Of a DNA stretch of 64,000 bases, positions 26,115 to 34,249 are shown one piece after another. How positions within the stretch are numbered: the stretch's first letter is position 1; each line of letters begins with the position of its first letter. The notes beneath the pieces are model-generated. The model made no database searches, was not told where the DNA came from, and saw nothing but the letters and a program-made list of their open reading frames with translations. The stretch is from positions 28,022 through 92,021 of the forward strand of contig CANSSJ010000001.1 in the NCBI GenBank assembly GCA_947649625.1, given 5' to 3'. Source of the DNA: an uncultured Bacillota bacterium (GTDB lineage: Bacteria; Bacillota; Clostridia; Oscillospirales; Oscillospiraceae). The position numbers were made by a program, and so were the translations under genes.

Positions 26115-26140
26115 GCGGGGGCGGCCCAGGCCGCCCCCGC
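26115..26140. terminator. Strong GC hairpin between the GH13 gene and mnmG
   Basis: 12-bp perfect inverted repeat GCGGGGGCGGCC / GGCCGCCCCCGC separated by CA. It lacks a T-run, so it may end or stabilise the upstream mRNA rather than act as a classical terminator. Confidence 0.5.
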
Positions 26141-26142
26141 AC

Positions 26143-26171
26143 TTGCATCAAGGACCGGACCGTGATACAAT
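26143..26171 (+). promoter_or_regulatory. mnmG promoter
   Basis: TTGCAT (26143-26148), 17 bases, TACAAT (26166-26171). Confidence 0.65.
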
Positions 26172-26202
26172 ACACGGCGAATTGATCCAAGGGAGCGCTC
26201 TT

Positions 26203-28080
26203 ATGAAAACCTACCAGGCCGGACAATTTGATATCGCCGTCATCGGGGCGGGCCACGCGGGGGTAGAAGCCGCCCTGGCCGCCGCCCGCATGGGGATGAA
26301 GACCCTGTGCTTCACCGTCAACCTGGACGCGGTGGGCAACATGCCCTGCAACCCGGCCATCGGGGGCACGGGCAAGGGCCACCTTGTCCGGGAGCTGGAC
26401 GCCCTGGGGGGGGAGATGGCCCGTGCCGCCGACCGGGCCTGCATCCAGTACCGGCTGCTGAACCGGAGCAAGGGCCCCGCCGTGTGGTCCCTCCGGGCCC
26501 AGGCTGACCGGCGGGAGTATCAGAAAATCATGAAGCACACCCTGGAAATGCAGGAAAACCTGTGGGTCAAGCAGGCGGAAATTGTGGAAATTTTGACCGA
26601 AAACGGCGCGGTGTCCGGCGTCGTCACCCACACCGGGGCGGTGTACGGGGTGAAGGCCGCCGTGGTGGCCACCGGAACCCATCTGGGGGGCCGGATCGTG
26701 GTGGGGGAGGTAGTCCGGGACTCGGGCCCCGACGGCCTGTCCGCCGCCCTGCCCCTCACCGACAGCCTGAAAAAGCTGGGCCTGTCCATCCGCCGGTTTA
26801 AGACGGGCACGCCCCCTCGGGTCAACCGCCGGTCGGTGGATTTTTCCAAAATGGAGCTTCAGGAGGGGGACAGCGACGGCCTGGCCTTCTCCTTCCAGAC
26901 CGAGACCCCGCCGGAAAACCGGGCGGTCTGCTACCTCACCTATACCAACGAGGCCACCCACAAAGTCATCCGGGCCAATCTGGACCGCTCCCCCCTCTAC
27001 GACGGCACCATCGAGGGGATCGGCCCCCGCTACTGCCCCTCCATTGAGACCAAGGTGGAGCGCTTCCCCGACAAGGAGCGGCACCAGCTCTTCATCGAGC
27101 CTATGGGGCTGGAGACCGAGGAGCTGTATATCCAGGGCTTCTCCTCCTCCCTGCCCGAGGAGGTGCAGATCGAGATGCTCCACACCATCCCCGGCCTGGA
27201 GCGGGCCGAGATGACCCGGTGCGCCTACGCCATCGAGTACGACTGCGTGGACCCCACCGGGCTGGAGGCCACCCTGGAGACCAAGGCCGTCCCCGGCCTG
27301 TACGGGGCGGGGCAGTTCAACGGCTCCTCCGGCTATGAGGAGGCCGCTGTCCAGGGCTTTGTGGCGGGGGTGAACGCCGCTTTGAAAATTCAGGGGAAGC
27401 CGCCTCTGATTCTGCGCCGGGACCAGGGGTATATTGGGGTGCTCATTGACGACCTGGTGACCAAGGGGACCAACGAGCCCTATCGGATGATGACCTCCCG
27501 GACCGAGTACCGGCTGCTCCACCGGCAGGACAACGCCGACCGGCGGCTCACCCCCATCGGGTACGAATTGGGGCTTATTTCCCGGGAACAATATGAAAAG
27601 GTACAGGAAAAGTACGCCGCCGTGGACCGGGAGGTCAAACGCCTGGAGCACACCGGCACCCCGCCCACTCCGGCGCTGGCCGCCCTGCTGGAGGAGCGAG
27701 GGGAGCCCCCGGTCAAGGACGGGGCCCGGCTGGCCGACCTGCTCCGCCGGCCCCGGCTGTCTTACGCCGACTTGGCCCCCTTCGACCCCGGCCGGCCCGC
27801 TCTGCCCCCCGCCGTGACCAGCGAGACGGAGATCACCATCAAGTATGCCGGGTACATCGACCGCCAGCTGCGCCAGGTGGAGGAGGTCCGCCGGCTGGAG
27901 GAGCGGGCTATGCCCGAGGATATCGACTATCTGTCCATTGCCGGTCTGCGGCTGGAGGCCCGACAGAAGCTGAACGCCATCCGCCCCCGGAGCTTGGGCC
28001 AGGCCGGGCGAGTGTCCGGGGTGTCCCCCGCCGACGTGGCGGTGCTGATGGTGTATTTGAAGCAGAGGGAGATGGACTGA
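26203..28080 (+). CDS. mnmG: tRNA uridine-5-carboxymethylaminomethyl modification enzyme MnmG (GidA)
   Basis: 625 aa from ATG 26203 (GGGAG upstream). The FAD Rossmann motif [19 protein letters not shown] is at residues 12-30, followed by [30 protein letters not shown] and the C-terminal [15 protein letters not shown] block. With MnmE it installs cmnm5 at wobble U34 of several tRNAs. MnmE is not in the window. It starts its own transcript, followed by a GNAT gene one base after the stop. Confidence 0.96.
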   Translation: MKTYQAGQFDIAVIGAGHAGVEAALAAARMGMKTLCFTVNLDAVGNMPCNPAIGGTGKGHLVRELDALGGEMARAADRACIQYRLLNRSKGPAVWSLRAQADRREYQKIMKHTLEMQENLWVKQAEIVEILTENGAVSGVVTHTGAVYGVKAAVVATGTHLGGRIVVGEVVRDSGPDGLSAALPLTDSLKKLGLSIRRFKTGTPPRVNRRSVDFSKMELQEGDSDGLAFSFQTETPPENRAVCYLTYTNEATHKVIRANLDRSPLYDGTIEGIGPRYCPSIETKVERFPDKERHQLFIEPMGLETEELYIQGFSSSLPEEVQIEMLHTIPGLERAEMTRCAYAIEYDCVDPTGLEATLETKAVPGLYGAGQFNGSSGYEEAAVQGFVAGVNAALKIQGKPPLILRRDQGYIGVLIDDLVTKGTNEPYRMMTSRTEYRLLHRQDNADRRLTPIGYELGLISREQYEKVQEKYAAVDREVKRLEHTGTPPTPALAALLEERGEPPVKDGARLADLLRRPRLSYADLAPFDPGRPALPPAVTSETEITIKYAGYIDRQLRQVEEVRRLEERAMPEDIDYLSIAGLRLEARQKLNAIRPRSLGQAGRVSGVSPADVAVLMVYLKQREMD

Positions 28081-28081
28081 A

Positions 28082-28597
28082 ATGGAACGGACATACTTCT
28101 TGACTACCGCCCGGACGGGCTTTTCCACCTGGCGGCCCGATGACCGGCCGCTGGCCCATCTGCTGTGGGGCGACCCCCGGGTGGGCCGGTATATCTGCAA
28201 AGCTGGACAGTTCACCCCGGAGGAGGTGGATGCCCGGTTCCGGCAGGAGCTGGACAATCTGGAACAGTATCAGGTCCAGTACTGGCCCGTCTTTTCCCTG
28301 GAAACGGGGGAGCTGATCGGCTGCTGCGGCATGAGGCCCCACGACGGGGCCTATAACCTGGGCTTTCAGCTCCGGCCGGAGTACTGGGGCCGGGGCTATG
28401 CCACCGAGTGCGGCCGGGCGGCAATCGACTATGCCTTCCGCTCCCTGCGCATCCAGAAGCTGGTGGCGGGCCACCACCCGGACAACGCCAATTCCCGAAA
28501 GGTATTGGCCAAGCTGGGCTTCACATACACCGGGGACGAGCTCTATCCCCCTACCGGGCTGATGCACCCGGGCTACATCCTGCTGCCGGAGGACTAA
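28082..28597 (+). CDS. GNAT acetyltransferase (RimJ/RimL type)
   Basis: 171 aa, starting one base after the mnmG stop. Its features are L-x-x-R-P-D-D-x-x-L near the N-terminus, the acetyl-CoA loop RPEYWGRGYATE and the C-terminal HHPDNANSRKVLAKLGF. It is similar to ribosomal-protein or self-protective N-acetyltransferases; the substrate is unknown. Co-transcribed with mnmG and the MBL gene. Confidence 0.88.
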   Translation: MERTYFLTTARTGFSTWRPDDRPLAHLLWGDPRVGRYICKAGQFTPEEVDARFRQELDNLEQYQVQYWPVFSLETGELIGCCGMRPHDGAYNLGFQLRPEYWGRGYATECGRAAIDYAFRSLRIQKLVAGHHPDNANSRKVLAKLGFTYTGDELYPPTGLMHPGYILLPED

Positions 28598-28601
28598 CTG
28601 T

Positions 28602-29501
28602 ATGAATCTGACGCAAGTAAAAGGAAATACCTGGGTCATTGAGGCCAACCAGCTCATTCCGCTGTACAAGCTGGGGGACGGGCGGTGCGTCCTGCTGGAC
28701 ACCGGGCTCTTCGAGGAGCGGGAGGAACTGGAGAGCACCCTGCGGGAGGCGGGGCTCACCCCGGCGGGGGTTCTGTGCTCCCACGCCCACGTGGACCACT
28801 GTGCCAGCAACGGGTATTTGCAGGAGAAGTACGGGACCAAAATCGCCCTCACCTTCCCCGAGGCGGGGATGTGCTCCTCCCTGCTGACCCTGAAATGCTA
28901 CTTCCTTCTGCTCTCCCCGGGGACGGTGGAGCGGGAGTCCTCCTGCATGATCCACGAGCCTGACTACTTTATCCCGCCCAACGACTGCCCCTTCACCCTC
29001 TGCGGGACGACGTTCCGCATCATCCACACCCCGGGCCACTCCTCGGGCCACATCTGTACCGTCACCCCGGACAACGTGTGCTACACCGCCGACGCCCTGC
29101 TCAGTCAGGAACTGCTGGGGGCCAAGCTGCCCTACAACCTGAGCCAGAAGATGGCCATGGAGAGCCGGGAGAAGCTGCGGGGGCTGGGCTGTGACTTCTA
29201 CGTCATGGCCCACCGGGGAGTGTGCCCCGGCGGGGAGATCGGCGGGCTTATCGATGCCAACCAGGCCCTGGTTCGCCGCCGGGCGGAGGAAATTCTCGCC
29301 CTGGTGGACCGGCCCATGACGGCCAGCCAGATCGACGAGGCGGCCTGTGTGCTGTACCGGCTCTTCACCCGCAAGCCCCGCCGCTCTCTGCGCTTCGAGC
29401 GGAACGTCCGGTTTTTCATTGAGTATCTGGTGGATACCGGCCGGCTGTCCGAGGTGTGCCAAAACGGGACCACCTACTACGTCCGGACGGAAAATTCCTG
29501 A
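28602..29501 (+). CDS. MBL-fold metallohydrolase
   Basis: 299 aa. Zinc-binding motifs are SHAHVDHCAS, HTPGHSSGH, TADALLSQE and a C-terminal helical region with MAHRG. This matches the lactamase_B proteins with a winged-helix-like C-terminal extension (LACTB2/ribonuclease-type architecture without beta-CASP). ATG 28602 is 4 bases after the GNAT stop. Substrate unknown. Confidence 0.85.
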   Translation: MNLTQVKGNTWVIEANQLIPLYKLGDGRCVLLDTGLFEEREELESTLREAGLTPAGVLCSHAHVDHCASNGYLQEKYGTKIALTFPEAGMCSSLLTLKCYFLLLSPGTVERESSCMIHEPDYFIPPNDCPFTLCGTTFRIIHTPGHSSGHICTVTPDNVCYTADALLSQELLGAKLPYNLSQKMAMESREKLRGLGCDFYVMAHRGVCPGGEIGGLIDANQALVRRRAEEILALVDRPMTASQIDEAACVLYRLFTRKPRRSLRFERNVRFFIEYLVDTGRLSEVCQNGTTYYVRTENS

Positions 29502-29517
29502 AAATTGGGGAAAACAC

Positions 29518-29546
29518 TTGCAATCCGTGCTGAACTGTGGTATGCT
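29518..29546 (+). promoter_or_regulatory. secG promoter
   Basis: TTGCAA (29518-29523), 17 bases, TATGCT (29541-29546). Confidence 0.6.
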
Positions 29547-29612
29547 TTTCTGTACTTCCGGGTTTTCCCACAGTAAATTTTCGGCCCCAGGGCCTTGAAA
29601 GGAACGAAAAAC

Positions 29613-29849
29613 ATGAATACGCTGAGTCTGATCCTTACCATTATCCAGGTCCTGTGCGGTCTGGCCGTCATCGCCGTGGTCATGCTCCAGTCGGGCAAGA
29701 GCGCCGGCCTGTCCGGGGCCATCGCCGGCGGCGCCGACACCTTCCTGTCCAAGAACAAGGCCAAGAGCCTGGACGCCAAGCTGGCCAAGATGACCAAGTG
29801 GGTGGCCATCCTGTGGATCGTCATTACCCTGGTGCTGAGCCTGATCTGA
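29613..29849 (+). CDS. secG: Preprotein translocase subunit SecG
   Basis: 78 aa from ATG 29613 (AAAGGAAC upstream; a start 6 codons earlier lacks a site). Two membrane helices (about 3-23 and 55-76) flank the conserved VMLQSGKSAGLSGAIAGGA turn, the SecG signature. It assists SecYE in protein export across the cytoplasmic membrane. Flanked by its own promoter and terminator. Confidence 0.93.
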   Translation: MNTLSLILTIIQVLCGLAVIAVVMLQSGKSAGLSGAIAGGADTFLSKNKAKSLDAKLAKMTKWVAILWIVITLVLSLI

Positions 29850-29866
29850 TCTTCCATCATAAGACC

Positions 29867-29901
29867 AAGCCCCTCCGGCTTCCGCCGTGAGGGGCTTTTT
29901 T
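29867..29901 (+). terminator. secG terminator
   Basis: AAGCCCCTC-CGGC / GCCG-GAGGGGCTT stem with a TTCC loop, followed by a run of T. Confidence 0.85.
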
Positions 29902-29918
29902 AGAAAAGGGGCGGCGGA

Positions 29919-30362
29919 ATGGACCACGAATATTTTATGCGGCAGGCTCTGGCTCTGGCCCGGGAGGCCGCCGCGGTTGGGGATGTGCCGGTGGGCTGTG
30001 TGATCGTCCGGGACGGGGAGATCATCGGCCGGGGCCGCAACCGCCGGGAGGCGGGCGGCGACGCCACCGCCCACGCCGAGGTGGAGGCCATCCGGGACGC
30101 CTGCGCCCGGCAGGGGAGCTGGCGGCTGCACGGCTGTACCCTGTACGTCACCCTGGAGCCCTGTCCCATGTGCGCCGGAGCCATTGTCAACGCCCGAATC
30201 GAGGCGGTCCGCTACGGGGCACGGGACGAGAAGGCCGGGTGCTGCGGGTCGGTGCTCAACCTGTTTGAGGAGCGGTTCAACCACCATCCCCGGATCTATC
30301 AGGGGCCGCTGGAGGGGGAGTGCGAAAGGCTCCTCCAGGAATTTTTTTTCAATCTGCGGTAG
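29919..30362 (+). CDS. tadA: tRNA-specific adenosine deaminase TadA
   Basis: 147 aa. Zinc and proton-shuttle motifs HAEVEA and PCPMCAGA are in the canonical positions. It deaminates A34 of tRNA-Arg(ACG) to inosine. It sits directly behind the secG terminator, and no strong promoter of its own was seen, so some read-through is likely. Confidence 0.94.
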   Translation: MDHEYFMRQALALAREAAAVGDVPVGCVIVRDGEIIGRGRNRREAGGDATAHAEVEAIRDACARQGSWRLHGCTLYVTLEPCPMCAGAIVNARIEAVRYGARDEKAGCCGSVLNLFEERFNHHPRIYQGPLEGECERLLQEFFFNLR

Positions 30363-30506
30363 ATTTAAATCTTTTGTAACAACTGCCGTGAACTTTTGTA
30401 AAATCTTTTGTCTATACTCATACTCGCAAGGCAAGAACATCTTTTCATTCTATCCTCCATTTTTTGAAAGGCTGACGGGTCGCTCCGTTGGCCTTTCCCC
30501 CTTTTT
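30362..30506 (+). ncRNA. Putative small RNA gene, copy 1 (promoter to terminator)
   Basis: A region aligning without gaps to 30572-30646 at offset 210. It has CTTTTGTAAC (30371), CTTTTGTAAA (30393) and CTTTTG (30405) in the same orientation, a -10-like TATACT (30413-30418), a transcript starting near 30425, a pyrimidine-rich TATCCTCCATTTTTTG stretch (30451-30466), and a stem GAAAGGC...GCCTTTC (30466-30497) followed by CCCCCTTTTT. No coding frame. The CCUCC could pair with ribosome binding sites. Confidence 0.5.
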
Positions 30507-30571
30507 AGGCGGGAGGGACGATTCTGGCGAAAAACGCCAAAAAAGTCCGGCGGCTGCCCGAATTTTTGGAT

Positions 30572-30717
30572 GATTTAATTCTTTTGTAACATCTGGCGTT
30601 GGATTTGTTAATATCTTTTCGGTATGATAATACCTGCAAGAGACAGTTCGTTTCATTTTAATCCTCTTTTTCAACGGGAAACCCCGGATACCTTGGAGCA
30701 GGTATCCGGGGCTTTTC
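30572..30717 (+). ncRNA. Putative small RNA gene, copy 2 (promoter to terminator)
   Basis: A diverged duplicate of copy 1: the same CTTTTGTAAC (30581) and downstream repeats, -10-like TATGAT (30623-30628), GCAAGAG near the expected start, an AATCCTCTTTTTC single-stranded stretch, and a terminator stem CCCCGGATACC / GGTATCCGGGG (30682-30711) followed by CTTTTC. The hairpin also lies at the 3' end of the minus-strand gene at 30725. Confidence 0.5.
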
Positions 30718-30724
30718 GTATCTG

Positions 30725-31240
30725 TTATTTCCTGATCCGGTCCAGCCGTCGGATCAGCGTCTGGGCGGCCACGCCGGTGAACAGCCCGGCCAGGACGGCG
30801 GCGATGACCAGGTAGGGCAGGTAAGCCATCACGGCCCAGGAGCGCAGGACGGCGGCTGCGGCCAGCAGCTGGCCAAAATTGTGGAAAACAGCGACCGCGG
30901 GGCTGGCCAGCCAGATATGCTCCCGGGTGAGGGCCTTGCGCAGCAGGCACAGAGCGCACCAGCTGAGCAGGCCTCCGGCGGCGCTGTAGATAAGAGTCAT
31001 CGGCTGCCCGGAGAACACCGCCCCCAGAAACACCCGGCCGGAGAGCACCAGCAGGGCGTCCCACGGCCCCATGACGAACATGACATACACCGTGACGATG
31101 TTGGCCAGCCCCAGCTTGACCCCAGGGACGGGAATCACCGGGAGCTGAGCCTCCGCCATAAAAATGGTCAGCGCAATGGCGGTGAACAGGGCCAGCCGGG
31201 CGATCCGTCCCGCCCCCTTAACCGGCCGCGCCATCCACAT
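30725..31240 (-). CDS. Gx transporter family membrane protein (EetB-like)
   Basis: 171 aa from ATG 31240 (GGGAG 9 bases upstream; GTG 31243 and ATG 31234 are alternatives). About five membrane helices, with the family's LPVIPVPGVKLGLANIVTVY segment. The family is named both heptaprenyl diphosphate synthase component I and Gx transporter. It overlaps the NusG domain II gene, which overlaps ApbE. That trio matches the EetB / EetA / FmnB-type genes of extracellular electron transfer and Rnf-linked flavinylation loci, so a role in quinone- or flavin-linked electron transfer at the membrane is inferred. Confidence 0.8.
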   Translation of the reverse strand: MWMARPVKGAGRIARLALFTAIALTIFMAEAQLPVIPVPGVKLGLANIVTVYVMFVMGPWDALLVLSGRVFLGAVFSGQPMTLIYSAAGGLLSWCALCLLRKALTREHIWLASPAVAVFHNFGQLLAAAAVLRSWAVMAYLPYLVIAAVLAGLFTGVAAQTLIRRLDRIRK

Positions 31241-31586
31241 CACCCCCGGCTCCCACGATCTCGATCATCAGTCTGTGGGGCAGGCAGATGATGGGCACCG
31301 TGCCGTCTGAGATCCAGCCCTGGTTGACGCAGACCCGGTCGGGGCAGTCGGCCTCGGATACCCGGATGCGGTCCCGCTCCACCGTAACGACATTGCGCCC
31401 ACTCTCATCCTCAAAAGTGAGGGAGTAGGGGGCGTCTACCTTGTCCAGCGCGATCTCCTCCAGCACCGCGCCGTCCCGGGTGATCCGGGCCACGGGGGCG
31501 GAGGCATTTCCGTGCCTCAGCAGGAGGAAGGCCGCCGAGGCGGCCACCGCCCCAAGGAGCAGAAGCAAGATCACTTTCGCCTTCAT
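31218..31586 (-). CDS. NusG domain II-containing protein (EetA-like)
   Basis: 122 aa. An N-terminal membrane anchor (residues 4-24) is followed by an extracytoplasmic NusG-DII fold with the conserved Cys pattern ADCPDRVCVNQGWI and IICLPHRL. ATG 31586 overlaps the ApbE stop by 4 bases, and its own 3' end overlaps the Gx gene by 23, indicating tight coupling of the three. The family co-occurs with flavinylation and electron-transfer proteins; molecular function is not established. Confidence 0.82.
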   Translation of the reverse strand: MKAKVILLLLLGAVAASAAFLLLRHGNASAPVARITRDGAVLEEIALDKVDAPYSLTFEDESGRNVVTVERDRIRVSEADCPDRVCVNQGWISDGTVPIICLPHRLMIEIVGAGGDVDGAAG

Positions 31587-32620
31587 TTCAGCACCACTAC
31601 CTCCCGGTCCGTGTATCCCTCCGCCAAGGAAAACCGGCCCTCCAGCCCGGCGGTGCGGTAAATTTTTCCCTCTTCTGTGACGAAAATGGCCTCAAAATTC
31701 GGGTCGTTCCGCCAGAACTGTACCCCCTCCTCCAGGCCCATAACAAACAGGGCGGTGGACAGCCCGTCGCAGAAAAAGGCGGAGGGGGCGATCACCGTCA
31801 CCGAGCTGAGTCCCGACCGGGCGGGGGCGGCGGTGTCCGGGTCCAGGATGTGCCAATAGATTTCTCCGTCCTGTTCAAAATACCGCTGGTAACCTCCGGA
31901 GGTGCCCATGGCCATGTCGGCCAGCTCCACCACGGCGAAATAGTTCCCCGGCTGGGCCGGGTCCACCACCCCGATGCGCCAGGGATTCCCCTCCGGCTTG
32001 GTCCCCACGGCTACAATGGTGCTCTGGCCCAGGTCCAGCAGGGCGGAGGAGACGCCATTCTCCTTCACCGCTTTCCACATCTGATCTCCGGCCCAGCCCT
32101 TGGCCACCGCCCCCAGGTCGATCTCCATACCCTGAGGCAGGGCGACGGTGTTCCCGTCCAGCTTTACGGCGGTGTAGTCGATCTTCTCCGCCAGCTCCTC
32201 CAGCTCCTCGTCGGAGGGCACCCGGTGCTCCCCGCTCGTAAACCCCCAGGCCTTCACCGCCGGATAGGCGGTAAAATCCAGCGCCCCCCCGGTGACCAAA
32301 CCCAGGCCTTGAACGCTGTACAGCAGGGCAAGAATGTCGTCGTCCGGTATCTCGACCCACTCTCCGTTGGCATGGTTTACGGCATAGACAAAGCTGTCCT
32401 CTTTTGTAACGGAAAGCATGTCCTCATAGCCGGCAAGGCGGTCTGTCAGAACGCTTTGGACCGTGGAACAGTCTTTCCTGGAGCCGTAGAGGGTGAAATT
32501 CATCACCGTGTCCATGGCGAAGGTGGTGAACTCCATCCGCTCCGGCCGTTTCTCACAGCCTGCCAGGGCAGATATACACAGCGCCGCCGTCAGCAGAACG
32601 GCGAGGGTCCGCTTGCTCAT
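31583..32620 (-). CDS. apbE: FAD:protein FMN transferase ApbE (lipoprotein)
   Basis: 345 aa from ATG 32620, which overlaps the rqcP stop as ATGA. A signal peptide with lipobox LAGC places Cys near residue 18 at the membrane surface. Core ApbE motifs are MEFTTFAMDTVMNFTLYG, DFTAYPAVKAWGF, EIDLGAVAKGWAGD, LLDLGQST and MGTSGGYQRYF. It transfers FMN from FAD onto a Thr of target proteins outside the membrane. No FMN-acceptor protein is encoded in this window. The long upstream in-frame extension is antisense-like and rejected. Confidence 0.9.
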   Translation of the reverse strand: MSKRTLAVLLTAALCISALAGCEKRPERMEFTTFAMDTVMNFTLYGSRKDCSTVQSVLTDRLAGYEDMLSVTKEDSFVYAVNHANGEWVEIPDDDILALLYSVQGLGLVTGGALDFTAYPAVKAWGFTSGEHRVPSDEELEELAEKIDYTAVKLDGNTVALPQGMEIDLGAVAKGWAGDQMWKAVKENGVSSALLDLGQSTIVAVGTKPEGNPWRIGVVDPAQPGNYFAVVELADMAMGTSGGYQRYFEQDGEIYWHILDPDTAAPARSGLSSVTVIAPSAFFCDGLSTALFVMGLEEGVQFWRNDPNFEAIFVTEEGKIYRTAGLEGRFSLAEGYTDREVVVLK

Positions 32621-32859
32621 AAAATTTCCCGATACATGGCGGCGGCGTCCGCCTTGCCCACGTTGTCGGCCACCACCAGCACCTCCACCTTCACGGTGTT
32701 CTGCCCGAATTTCAGCTCCAGCTTGTCCCCCACCTTCACGTCGTAGCTGGCCCGGACCGGCCGGCCGTTGACCGATACCCGCTCGTTGTCGCAGGCCTCG
32801 TTGGCCACGGTGCGCCGCTTGATGAGCCGGGACACCTTCAGCCATTTATCCAGTCGCAT
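32617..32859 (-). CDS. rqcP: S4-domain ribosome quality control protein RqcP
   Basis: 80 aa from ATG 32859 (ACAGGAGGAAC). The S4 RNA-binding domain is complete: MRLDKWLKVSRLIKRRT, ACDNERVSVNGRPVRASYDV and GDKLELKFG. RqcP (YabO) stabilises peptidyl-tRNA on obstructed 50S subunits during alanine tailing with RqcH. It lies between hup and apbE; hup-rqcP adjacency is common in Clostridia. Confidence 0.92.
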   Translation of the reverse strand: MRLDKWLKVSRLIKRRTVANEACDNERVSVNGRPVRASYDVKVGDKLELKFGQNTVKVEVLVVADNVGKADAAAMYREIL

Positions 32860-32924
32860 GATGTTCCTCCTGTAACGGGGAGGAGCGCTGCTGCGCAGCG
32901 CCCCTTCCAGATCAGTCAATTCAG

Positions 32925-33200
32925 TTAACGGGCCACCGCGTCCTTCAGGGCCTTGCCGGCCTTGAACACCGGAGCCTTGGAGGCAGGGATGGGAATGGGC
33001 TGCTTGGTCTGGGGGTTGCGGCCCATGCGCTCGGCGCGGGTCTTCACCTCAAAGGAGCCAAAGCCCACCAGCTGGACCTTCTCGCCGCTGCGCAGAGCGT
33101 CGGTGATCACGTCGATGGCGGCGGAGATGGCAATCTCGGCATCCTTCTTGGACAGTTCAGCCTTCTCGGCAACGGCCGCGATGAGTTCAGTCTTGTTCAT
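32925..33200 (-). CDS. hup: DNA-binding protein HU
   Basis: 91 aa from ATG 33200, right after GGAGGAG; an apparently longer frame upstream is unrelated. HU signatures are [34 protein letters not shown] (start of the beta arm) and [30 protein letters not shown]. It bends and compacts DNA as a homodimer in the nucleoid. A 79-bp structured leader lies upstream (33275-33353). Confidence 0.96.
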   Translation of the reverse strand: MNKTELIAAVAEKAELSKKDAEIAISAAIDVITDALRSGEKVQLVGFGSFEVKTRAERMGRNPQTKQPIPIPASKAPVFKAGKALKDAVAR

Positions 33201-33274
33201 AGTTTCTCCTCCTGTGCATAAATTTGACAGCCCATAGGTTCCGGCTGCCGAAAATATATACTTAAAACCCTCGC

Positions 33275-33353
33275 GGTCTATATTCACAGCCGTGAACCAC
33301 CGGCCCGGACGAGGTCTCTCCGGCGCGTAATTTCCTGGCTGTGAATACAGACC
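33275..33353 (-). promoter_or_regulatory. Long inverted repeat between mazG and hup
   Basis: GGTCTATATTCACAGCC (33275-33291) and GGCTGTGAATACAGACC (33337-33353) pair over 17 bases with one mismatch across a 45-base loop. On the minus strand the hairpin is followed by GGGTTTTAAG. It may be a terminator for mazG or a control structure in the hup leader. Confidence 0.5.
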
Positions 33354-33363
33354 CTTCCGGGTA

Positions 33364-34149
33364 TTAAGTCTCTTCCTCCTTGGCCCCGCGCCACAGCGCC
33401 TCCAGCGCCGGGACGTCCAGCCTGTCCAGCGGGACAGGGGCCAGCTCCTCCACCCGCCGGAAGCGGCGGATGAACTTTTCGCAGGCCTTCTGCAGGGCGG
33501 TCTCTCCGTCCACGCCGGCAAAGCGGCCCGCCTTGACGGCGGCGAAGAGCAGGTCGCCCAGCTCCTCCTCCACGTTGGAGCTCTCCCGGACGGCGCTCCG
33601 GAATTCCTCCAGCTCCTCCGACAGCTTGTCCATGGCGGGGGCGGAGTCCCTCCAGTCGAAGCCCGCCTTGGCGGCCTTGTTCTGGAGCTTGGCGGCCCTG
33701 GTGAGGGCGGGCAGGGCCCGGGCCACGCTGTCCAGCGTGGCGGCCGCGGTCTGCTGGCCCTTCTCCTCCCGCTTCTGAGCGTCCCAGGCAGACAGGGCCC
33801 CGTCGGGGTCTCGGGCCTCCGCCGCTCCAAAGACATGAGGGTGGCGGTAGACCAGCTTTTTGCACACCCCGTCCACCACATCGTCAAAGGTGAACGCGCC
33901 GGCCTGACGGGCCATGGACGCGTGGAACACCACCTGGAGCAGCACGTCGCCCAGCTCCTCCTTCAGGTTTTCCATGTCCATATGGTCGATGGCGTCGGCG
34001 GCCTCGTAGGCCTCCTCCAGCATATTGGCGCGGATGGACTGATGGGTCTGGGCCATGTCCCAGGGGCAGCCCCCGGGGGCGCGGAGCAGCTCCATGATGT
34101 TCAGCAGGTCGTCCATGCCGTAGTTTTCCGCCATTTGAAAATTTACCAC
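33364..34149 (-). CDS. mazG: Nucleoside triphosphate pyrophosphohydrolase MazG
   Basis: 261 aa from GTG 34149 (AAGGAAG upstream); ATG 34134 is an alternative without a site. Two MazG domains: the first with [14 protein letters not shown] and [10 protein letters not shown]...[16 protein letters not shown], the second (from about residue 150) with [11 protein letters not shown]...[14 protein letters not shown], both carrying the E-x-x-E-x12-E-x-x-D metal pattern. It hydrolyses noncanonical NTPs in the cytosol. Confidence 0.94.
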   Translation of the reverse strand: MVNFQMAENYGMDDLLNIMELLRAPGGCPWDMAQTHQSIRANMLEEAYEAADAIDHMDMENLKEELGDVLLQVVFHASMARQAGAFTFDDVVDGVCKKLVYRHPHVFGAAEARDPDGALSAWDAQKREEKGQQTAAATLDSVARALPALTRAAKLQNKAAKAGFDWRDSAPAMDKLSEELEEFRSAVRESSNVEEELGDLLFAAVKAGRFAGVDGETALQKACEKFIRRFRRVEELAPVPLDRLDVPALEALWRGAKEEET

Positions 34150-34249
34150 AACTTCGCTTCCTTATCAAGTCTTTTTTCTCTGTTTTTTCCCCTGCGTGAA
34201 AAATTTTTCACCGACTTCGCCAGAATTTCCCATAAGATGGAATATCCTG

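Noticed and set aside
26041-28257. 738-codon open frame opposite mnmG
   Set aside because: Antisense shadow; mnmG is complete and full length on the other strand.
33201-33887. Upstream in-frame extension of hup
   Set aside because: It runs antisense-like through mazG in another frame; the HU start at 33200 has a perfect ribosome site and normal length.
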